Positions 47,801 to 58,400 of a stretch of 64,000 bases of DNA are shown here, piece after piece. Location of the stretch: positions 278,954,016 through 279,018,015 of the forward strand of contig CM056993.1 of NCBI GenBank assembly GCA_029891345.1, in the 5' to 3' direction. The number at the start of each line of letters is the position of its first letter. The first letter of the stretch is position 1. Source of the DNA: Dryococelus australis (lineage: Eukaryota > Arthropoda > Insecta > Phasmatodea > Phasmatidae). A model generated the notes under the pieces. The model saw only the letters and a program-made list of their open reading frames with translations, did no database searches and had not been told where the DNA came from. The translations under genes and the position numbers were made by a program.

Positions 47801-50800
47801 GATCCGACTATAATACTAAAAACAATATTGGCGGAGATCTGAGAAATTATGTTCTATGTTTCAGTTTCTATCTTTGATTAAATAGGTCTTATAGAATTAG
47901 ATATGACTGAAAGTTTCACTAGATATTTTATGTTGGCAAGCATGCTGATGATGGACTCAAGCCTTCACTGGTACTGCAGCCCAGGTCAGATTGAGGTTGC
48001 ACTCGTGATGGCGGTGGTTGAAAAATCGTTTCTCAGTACCCCACAAGACACAGTAGGGAGAACAAATGATGCATGAGGCTAAATATATATAAGACATGTC
48101 TTGGAGAACCGTACGGCTATGAAGGGCGAAAGTGCTCTATTCATGTAATGTTTACGTGCAATATTTATTCGACTCATCCGAGATAACCTACTTCTTTCCA
48201 TTCTTTGACGACTGAACATCTTAGCTTTTCGTATAGTGGTAAAAACTAAACCTATAGGCAGTTTATTTTGGGTCGTCGTAAAATACGTACTCATTGCTCT
48301 CAATGTCTTCTGGCTTCTGCAAATCACTAGTCACTGTCTTCTGAAGCTCGTCCGTTTCACGCGAAAGTTTGTCAAATATGTATTTCGCAAGAACAGAACG
48401 TATCGACACTGTATGCCACAATCATCAACTTCATATCCTTCACTAGCACTACCCGTTAGAGATGTTACCGACGAATCGGCAAGAGATCGGAACCGGCCGA
48501 TTTTCACTGAATCAGAAATTAAAAAAAAAAAAACCGGAAAAGTACCGATTTATTCCGATTCCGATTTTTTTTATTGCAGACATAATCTACATGCAATATA
48601 ATTTATCACACTTCTAATAAATAAACGGGCATACAAGCGTTACTCAAAATGCTGGCCAAAGTTTAGGATAGTACTTAAAGCTTGTCTCAAAAATAAAGTG
48701 CCATAGAATATTCAGCAGCAGTATGTAAGACTATTTTTGTAGCGTATCTAACATAAAACTTTGATTTGACTATGTTGTTCACAAACAAAACAAACTCAGA
48801 CTTCACTTGGTCTTGGAATAATGCCGGTAAAATTACTTATAGCCTCACTTGCCGTATTATAAATCCACCGTTATTTCATTGTTTTCAACAATCAAAATTA
48901 CCACTAAGCCTGAAAATGTGTCACCGGTATTTTATTTGGTGGACTACGGGAAAAAGGGCTGTTAGGATAATGTCACTAGTACATAACACAAACTGTAAAA
49001 GAGAAACGGTAATATAACACATATTAATAACTTTTTTTTTCATAAAAAAATTCACATTACGCAATATTTGGCTTTATCATTTGGTTGGAATTTATAACTT
49101 TTAACGGCCCAACGTAAGTAAACAACACACCGGCCGCCATTGTGTATTTTTACACAATAGCCAGCTAAACAATAGCGGACAACAAAATTACAACTCCAAG
49201 CGTTGATCATCATAAAATTCAAGTTATTACTGAAAAAGTTTAACAAAACGTAATTTAAAATCTTACGTTATTGTTTTTGTCATTTGCAAACAATGCATTT
49301 TGGCGTTAGATTTTCTACAGGATATTTTACAAAACATTAACTTTGTGTATGCATTGGATTTGATTTTAATTACGTAACCTTTGTTTTCACAGGTTTGGGA
49401 GTCGCAGCACTGAATATATTTTGTTAAGTTTAAAAGCCCTTATCTTGTACTGAAAAAAAAAAATATATATATATTTTTTAGATAAGTTACTAATATTGTT
49501 TTTTTATTTACTATTCTGAAATTGTATTAATACATACAATAATTTTTATTAAAGTGCCATTTCACTTTGTGATCAAATCTGTGTATGACAGAAAAGAATC
49601 GGAATCGGAATAAATTGAAATCGGAAATGGTAAATATTTGAATCGGCAATTCATATCGGAATCGGTTTTTCAGTGAATCGGCACATCCCTATTACCCGTA
49701 TCCCCTTCGTCTGAAATCTTCTCGTCATTTGTGTAGCAACTCATGCTACTTCCCAGTTTGCGATGGAACGATACACTTACTGGACCTGATATGTCTATTA
49801 AAATTATGACTCCGAGAAAACTGCTTAGTACACTTTTCGAAACTAAAAATCGTTCAAAATCGTTCGCAACGCACTCCCTCGTGTATAAATTCAATGAATC
49901 TAAAGGTGAAAACTCTATGTAGCTTCTTAGTTATGTTACAAATACCGCATTTTTTTTCAATCAGTCATTATAAAAATGATTTTCGGCCATTAAAAAAGGT
50001 TTATGGCATGAACTTACAAACTCAAAAGTACTTCAGGTGAAGCGTTGGAATATCGGGGTAAACAGTTACTCCACCTGATATCCACAGTGTGTCGGTATAC
50101 ACAAGTACAGGGCTGTTGTGCATTCGTATTAAAAGGAACCCAGTCACTCAGTTTAGTAATTCTTATTATTTCATCGAAACTATGCGCTAGAATGGGGTTT
50201 TCTGAAGAAAAAAAACTTTTTATTTTTCAAATATAGGCCTTCTACACATCAGCATGATTATACGTCTCCAGAATAGCGACTTGAAAACCTTACGATGATA
50301 TGTCATATAGGGCAGCCACACCCAAGCAGTTTTCAGTTGTAACAGATCAATGCGTGCGATGTGTAAATACAATATAACAAAAATTGCATTAAATGAGGAA
50401 TTTCCCATTGTTAGAAATACGTTGCAAAGAAATTTGTCCACTTGGCGGATCGCCTTTGATATCTCAGCAGCATCTTTTTCTTCTGTAATTGGACCAAGTA
50501 CTACATATTACTGAATGGAACTTGCAACGTTTTATGACAAATTAAAGATAGATCATCACAAAAATGTAAATATATCGTATGAGTGATGATATTCATCACG
50601 CAAGGATAAAAATAAAATTCGGTTATAAGCTGTCAGTTCCAAATTCGATTTAAATAAATAACTTCAAAAATCAAATATATTCTCAGCATAATACGCGTGT
50701 TACGTACCTCTAACCCAAAGCATCTTATAACCTAAACGTTGAATAAATATCGACAAAAATATCTTCAAATAGCTTTCGTTATTTCAAAAGTCTATACTTC

Positions 50801-53800
50801 GTAAAACTAACTACAACTGCGTCAAAATATTTTCTTCGTATTTCATAAATATAAAAAAATTTACACAAAACTATTTGTCTTAGATTACAGAATGAGATGA
50901 GCCAATATGTTGTACACCTGTGATGTATATCACATAGCATATACGAGATGAATTAACACGAATACAATAATACTTATATTCACATTGTGAAGAATTTAGA
51001 GAGTTCTTTTAGGGATAACCACACACTGCTTGTAGAGAACATACGTTCCAAATTTTCTGATATATGCGTGGACAAGAACTCTGCAGGCAGAGGTTCATAA
51101 GATCCTATAATGAGTAGGTATATAGCCTAGGCTTCCAGTTATGTTAATATTAACCGCTTTCTTCAGAAGTTTCTTAATTAATTTAGTAAATGCTTTTAGA
51201 AGAAAATATTATGAAGATAGCCGACTTTAAACTCTTCATCTCACCTAGGTATTCATTAGGCATTCTTCAGGGAAAATGAAACACTGCAACAACAAAAAGG
51301 CGTGCACCTTTCTGTGTGTGACTGAGTGAGGTTTGAGGTAAAAATTCTCACAAGTATCAAATGTGAAAATATACTAAATAGCACTATAAAAACAAATGTC
51401 ATCTATAGGAAATCTTACAAAAATCTTAAAATAATTGTACGAATACGTCCTAACATTTATATTCTGTAGATCTATACTGTATCTATACTGTAGATATTTG
51501 GGAATATGTATGAAATCATACTGAATATTCCTATGTGGTCATTATAACTACAAGAGTACATTTGGCCCATTTTGTATATATATCCACCTTATACTCACAT
51601 AAGCGTATCCCGGCTGAAGCGGTCCCCTTAAATGACGAAAATAATATCTGATAAAAGGTTTAGATAATGCAGCGATGATTTTTTGTGAAAGACAGATAAT
51701 GATTGGAAATAAATGCAAGCATGACCATACGACAGTACTGGCAGAAGTCAACTACTGAAATTTATCTATAACACTCAATAGAAATAAGACCCTGGTCACT
51801 ATTAGGAACCTTATGTGCCATATTTACGTTAAGACGATTAGTATATACTTTACAATAAAGAGCAGAAATAATAACATTATAACATACAGCACAATTTATG
51901 AAAAATAATGAAGTGTTGCTGAACTGTAGTACCTGAGATAAGACCTGTAAAATGTTTTGACATCTTCACAATATTTGTCCACACACTTACAAAACCTTGA
52001 CGAACCAGTTCACATTATATTCTAGAATACCGATTAAAAATGTTATTTAATACTTGTATCAGCTATAATACCGGTATCAATTGACAAGCATTCATCGTTA
52101 ACACCTATAGCACCTTTCTTTACCCGATATCTTAAATGAGAAATGTTTCACAAAGGACTGGGTGTATCACGTACCCATACACTCATATATCTGACACGTA
52201 TCTCAACCTTCATTCACTGCCAAAGTAATGTTCAAGCACAAGTACTGAGTGAAGTACTGAAAAGTGACGGACGGGGGAGGAGTCCCTGTAATTAAAGAAT
52301 GACGCGGAATACTCACTGCTCTTTTTCCACAGTTGTATCATGACGTCGTACTCGATCATGAACATGACGGCCGAGATGAGCACGGCGGAGAGTGCTGCCC
52401 GCGGGATGTAGTAGAAGTAAGGCGTGAGGTAGCTCAGTGCCAGCAGGATCAGGGTCGCTACAACACACATACACACAGTCCGCACTTGGTCCCGCTACAC
52501 TTAGCAGCACCATCTACGTCACAGTCCATCGGCGGCTACATCCAACTTTGTTGAAGTCCTTCTTAAATTATACTTCCAGGCTATTCCTCGGCCTTAATGA
52601 AAACAAAGCTTAACTCAGTCTCAAAAATTACACGAAAAGGGGCAACGGACCGCATTCGTGAGCGTTTAGTTTAATAAGGCTCTGCGTAAGAACAATTTCT
52701 TGCTAGGCATTACCAACACACTTATTTTCTGTCTGTTTTTATTCGTTATAATTACAAATGAAATAATACCATTTATAAATAAAATATAAATAGAAATTCA
52801 ATTAGAAAAATTTGATATACACGACATATTTAGGAAACTATCAAATACGTCATACATGAGGCGATTTTTCAAAGGTTTGATTTTAAAATTGTGAAGAAAC
52901 TGTGAACAATGCATATGCACGCACTCTTTCATCGCTGCGAATGTTCTCCAGGCAGTGATTATACTTAAGGAGCGTATGGAACATAATTAACTCCAAACAC
53001 GTTAGTTGAAATCCACAGATTTTCGGAAGCCAACATGGGAAAACTGAGAAAGCGCAGTTCTATATTCCTAGATACTAGTCTTTGCCAAATTTTTTCTCAA
53101 ATATTTTGCCAGAATGGCGCATTTATTTTGCGCGTTATCTTGCGCCGCAGTGGCATGTTGTCACGTGGGAGAAATTTGCTTCTGCACCTGGTTGCGATCT
53201 GTTCTTTTGGAGTCTATCGTTGGCGCGCCTGGAATGCCGCGAGGATCAGGAAATCACGTAAGGCTGGTGTCACACTATGCGTTTGTGTCGCTGCGGCTAA
53301 ACGGGATGCGGTTTTAACGGGACGGGCACAACACGTTGTTGTGAATGCGAGGTGTCACACTAGTGAACGTCGCACCTGTGTGACACCTCGCATTTACAAC
53401 AATTTGTTGTGCCCGTCCCGTCAAACCGCATCCAGTTTAACAGCAGCGGCACAAACGCATAGTATGTATGACACCGGCCTAAGGTGGTCATCGCCATACT
53501 AAGATGTGCTGATATTTCTCGGACGTGTCTGGCGGGGTCAGTAACTCACTTCCGACCAATGTGCAGTTTTCGCCGGGAGATCGGAGGCCGCATGTTGTGT
53601 AAACTTATGGACTCGGGACCAATCATTACCGAGATATCGCTGGGCTAAGCAGTCGTGGCGCGGACGTGACGTTAACGATGTTTTTGGGTCGGCGATAGGT
53701 AGTCCGGACGCGGAACAGAGTGGTCGGTTTCACAAAGAATGCGTGTCTTACTTAAGCGGGGCCTCGGTCCTGCCTAGCAGTGTTTTTGATCGTAGGCTAT

Positions 53801-55366
53801 TCGCGGGTAAAGTGAGCACTTTATAAAGCCCCCTCATTTGGGATAATAGTCAATAAATATATTTTATTGTACGCTTATACGTTTACTCTCAATCCGGTGT
53901 AATATATACACTGTGTTTATTAATTACATGGCAATATTTACTTAAAAAAGTGCCGATGGGAGAAAAAATGGCTGATAGGAGAAACGTAAAGACAATAATG
54001 CAGATAAAGTCCTTTCTTGGTTTTCCTATATCGGCTTCCATACCATTTTATAATGCGATTTACTTTTATAGTGTTAATTTATGTCCCACTCACTTACTAC
54101 TACCGTCCCTTGTTCATCTCACAAGGACGCTGCAAAGAAGAAGTTTTCATTATATAATTTATTGTTTTGCCATTCGATGTTCAACTTGTCTGTGGGCGTA
54201 GCCAGCGTGTGTACAGAAGTGTACCTACTCCACCATGGGCCTCAGAGAATAAATAACTAGGCTAAATTTAATCCAGAGAAATACACTATATGTAGTACAT
54301 CTTAAGTCGTACAAATAAACCTCGATACGTGTTTCTTGTGTGAACACGAATTCAATAAACTGATTCAGTAAATATGTAGATTTTTATATCTCACCCTCAA
54401 GATTTATTTATCTACCACGCTGACTAAACCCATCATTATATGAAATAAGAATTTTAAGAAAATATTTTCAGCTTCTGAACAATCAAATAAAGTAAATCAA
54501 AGCATTTACAAATAACTACTATAGTCCATTCACAGTTTCTTCGGTCTTTTTTAATCAAACCTTTAAAAAATCTCCCCATATATGACGTATTTAGTAGTTT
54601 TCCTAAATACGCCCTGTATCACAAGAGTTTTATACTTGTGTACATAAAAGTTACTTTTTTTTTCTGTTAACTTGAAATTTTATTCATATTTCATTTATAA
54701 ATTATAATGCTTCATTTATAAATAATCTGAATAAAAATCAGGGAGAAAATAGGTATGTAGGTAGCTCCTAGTTAGAAATAGTTTTTATACAAAATACTGT
54801 TAAATTTAGTGCGCACGATTGTGGTGCGTTGTCCCTCTGGCGTAATTCTCCAGGATTAGTTAACCTTAGTTTGCACGAGGCGGAGGAATATCCTAGAAGT
54901 AGAACTTTAGCAGGGCTTCGGAAAAGGCTGAAGTAACCGTGAATGGACTATAAACAAGAAAGCTGAATAGAGTCACCTTAATTTATTGTACGAAACAACT
55001 GGCAAGAGTTGCATTATAATCATTCAGGTACAGCCATAAATAAATAAATGTAAATATGTCTGATTCTCACATCAAAGTGAAGAATTTTTTTCAGTATGAT
55101 TATCTAAATATGCTGCGTTGACTTATGGGCCATTTTCACTGCAAATTATCTCATTTCTGTAAATGAGTATTTTTTTATCCGTTCCAAAGTTCTGTCCACA
55201 TGTGACGGTTTTCAACCGACACACATGCAAACAGCAGCTCCGTCTCTACTTCGTCAGCTCGTTTGTTCTTTCCCAACGAAATAGACCCCCGTAGTGGGGC
55301 TCAAATTAAAGGTAGTTCAATCTCATTTCAGGTTTGCACAGAAATAAAAGAGTGGGATTCCTTGTT

Positions 55367-55433
<67 letters not shown>

Positions 55434-58400
55434 CAGCAGACCTTCCCCCCCCCCCTTCCCTTCATACCACCCTAGAGTTCCGACCTAGTTCAGTTCCTTC
55501 CCCTGTTTCCTCGCAAAAGGGAGAACACGAGCCTTATATTCAATTTACGCCCCCTTCTAGAAGGATTTCTGATGTTCAAGTAGAATAGAGAGTCCCTGGT
55601 GACGTCACAAGCGGGCCCACGTCGTCTGTTGTCCTGGAGACGCGCAAGGGAAGAGTGAGTGAATAGATTTTAATGGCTCTTAACATCAAGGCCTTGAGAA
55701 CCGATGAGGGTGATTGAGGTGAGTGTAGAGCAGCGCCGGAATGAAAGGGTGGGGAAACAGGAGATCCCAGAGAAAACCCGCCGACCAACGGCATCGTCCA
55801 GCACGATTCCCACATGCGTAAATCCGGAGTGACCCGGCCGGGGATTGAACCCTAAACGCCTTGGTGGGAGGCGAGCAGGCTAATAGAGTACGATGCAACA
55901 GAAACCGGCCTAAATACTAAAAATTATATTAAATATATACGACAATGGTACGAAAGTAAAATCAATATAGATAATAGTGCTTTGAAAGTAATAACGAGAC
56001 ACTGTTAAATCAAAGAATATTTATCTAAAATAAATATAATAGAAGACGACAGTTGTCGATGTGAAAAGGGAGCTCAGACGGTATACCATATCTGTACTTG
56101 TGTGACATGTTTAAAGAAGAAAGGAAATAAATTAGAACAGAAATTAAAACCTTTTAATGACAAATGGCCATTACAAAACCATAGTATATATGACAAGGAA
56201 ATTGTAGAAATAATAAATGAAATGATTAGAAAAATATATTATTTGGTAAAAACTATACATGATGATTTAACTGAGTAGTCTAGGGAGTGGATGAGAGTGT
56301 GCTAGAACTAAGGGAATTATTGAGTAAGTGTTTGTGTTTTTCTAGTGTTTTATTGTTTAAATTAAATTAAAATTATAAATAACTCTCTCTTTTAGATAAG
56401 AAACAGAATTTCCAGTAAATATTAAAAATTGAAAAGCTCCAAACATGAAACAGTTATAAAGAAGTACACAAGATCCGAAATGAATGCAAGAAGAATTTGA
56501 AGTAAATATGGAGAAAAATAGAAGAACAAGAAGGAGGGAGAGAAGAGAAAGAAGAGAAAGAAGATGAGGAAGGAAAATGGGGATGAGAACAGAGAAGGAA
56601 AGTAGAAGAACAACAGAAGTGAGAAAAAGAGGAGGAGGAGCAGCAAGTAAGAGAAGAAGGAAGACAAGACCTGAAACGGATGAAAGAAGAACGGAAGGAA
56701 CTGTGTAGAAGAAAATCTAAATGAGGGAAAGATGTGATTTGCGATAATATGTTGGTTGATGTCTGTGTATGTGTCTGTGTGAAAAAAAAGGGCGGAGCGT
56801 AGGAGAGGAGCTCCATTCCCTCGTCCGCCGGGAAACAAAGGCCTGGGTGTCCAGAAGAAGTACTTCGATGTCCTGGACGATGCTTAGGTTAGAGCATAAC
56901 GGTGGGCGAGGGGAAAAAATATAAGAAATAAAATAGAATAGTACAGATAGGGAGGGGGGTGGTGGCCTTCGGGTTCGTGGGCGGGGCCATTCGACCGTTG
57001 GGTGCCATGACGGACCGGCCCAAAGGCTAGTTAGCTGTGTGCGGGGTCGACGCCGTCTGGTCTCGCGGGCGGATTCGCGGGCGTCCCGGTCCCTGGTCTG
57101 TTCCGGTGGGGGCTGCGAAACGGGGGGCGGCCGAAAGGATACCCGTCGGGGAGCTCTTCTCGGTCGGGGCAGAATAGCTCACCACCTTCCTAGGAAGTGT
57201 GAATGATGTTTTTGAATAAAAATAGAATTTGTAGCTTAAATTACGGGCGCCCAGACGAACAGCCGCCCTCCCACAAAAAAAAATTGTGAATTTTTATAAA
57301 TTATATACTGTTTGTTAAATTGCAGTAGTCATTGTAGAATTGAACACCCTGGGTGGCTGTACTGTTAAGTAGGGTTAGTAAAAATTAATTTAAAAAATAA
57401 ATTCAAACCGCTCAGCCACCGTGGCCCCTACAGGGGAAGAGGTCAGGCAAGACGAGCGCCCCGCGCGCTAGTATATCGCCAGCTCTCAAGCCGGCACACT
57501 GCAGTAGCTCGCACTCAGGTAAGACAAGTCCACATTGTCACTTCCCACGTAGCTCACGAAGAAACAAGGCCCAAACACGCCACTTCCCTCACCAGAATTC
57601 TGTGCAAGCACCACTCTGGTTAAAGCCAGCGTACCCTCGCACAAAACCAAGGCAATTGGAAAATAAAGTTCCTGTCACCTCTATACTAGTTTTTTTTATC
57701 TCTACTAACAAGAGCATGTTTTCACACACTCTAATATCCTGTAGCATTTCTGATTAATGCATGCAACAATTTCGAATTATTTTCTGCCGACTGGGGTTTT
57801 ACGGAGTCTATGCCGGTTTTTACTAGTCTCTTCTTAGTCATAGTTTAACAATAGGTATACTTAGGGAGGTAGTCATTGTCCCAATTGCTGGCCATGGCGG
57901 CCCAATCCCTCTCTGCTACGACGCATGTCTCCTTGCATGATTTCCTTCCATTGTAGGCGTAAGGGGTTCTCCCTGAGACGCACTTAGTGCCCCGATCCTA
58001 CCCCGGACGTACATCTAACTCGTAGAATTAGGGTAGGTTAGGAAAACAAAATCACGTAGAAACCAACAGAAAAGTTGGCGAGGACTGCAGGTGCTTACAC
58101 CCGGTGGTAGGTGTGACACCGTCACAGTATTACTATGGCAAAATTTACCGTATTTCATTTCTTCTGTTTGCGGAAAATGACACTGCGCTTAGTGCTTACA
58201 TATTTAATTGTGTTTGGGGTAAAAACAAAATAATAATTAATTTGCAATCAATGTCTCTAGAGATGACATTAATTCCTCCCTTGTTTAACTGGTCCTACTC
58301 AAATAATAATAATAATAAACAATATTTTACTATTGCCGCCACGGTTCCCAGTTACGTTGAGTGGTCACTCATGGGTGACTCCAAGGCAATAATGTGGATG

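Noticed and set aside
56422-56838. Minus-strand frames of 120-138 codons, Phe/Ser-rich
   Set aside because: Opposite strand of a purine-rich block, probably LINE 3' UTR.
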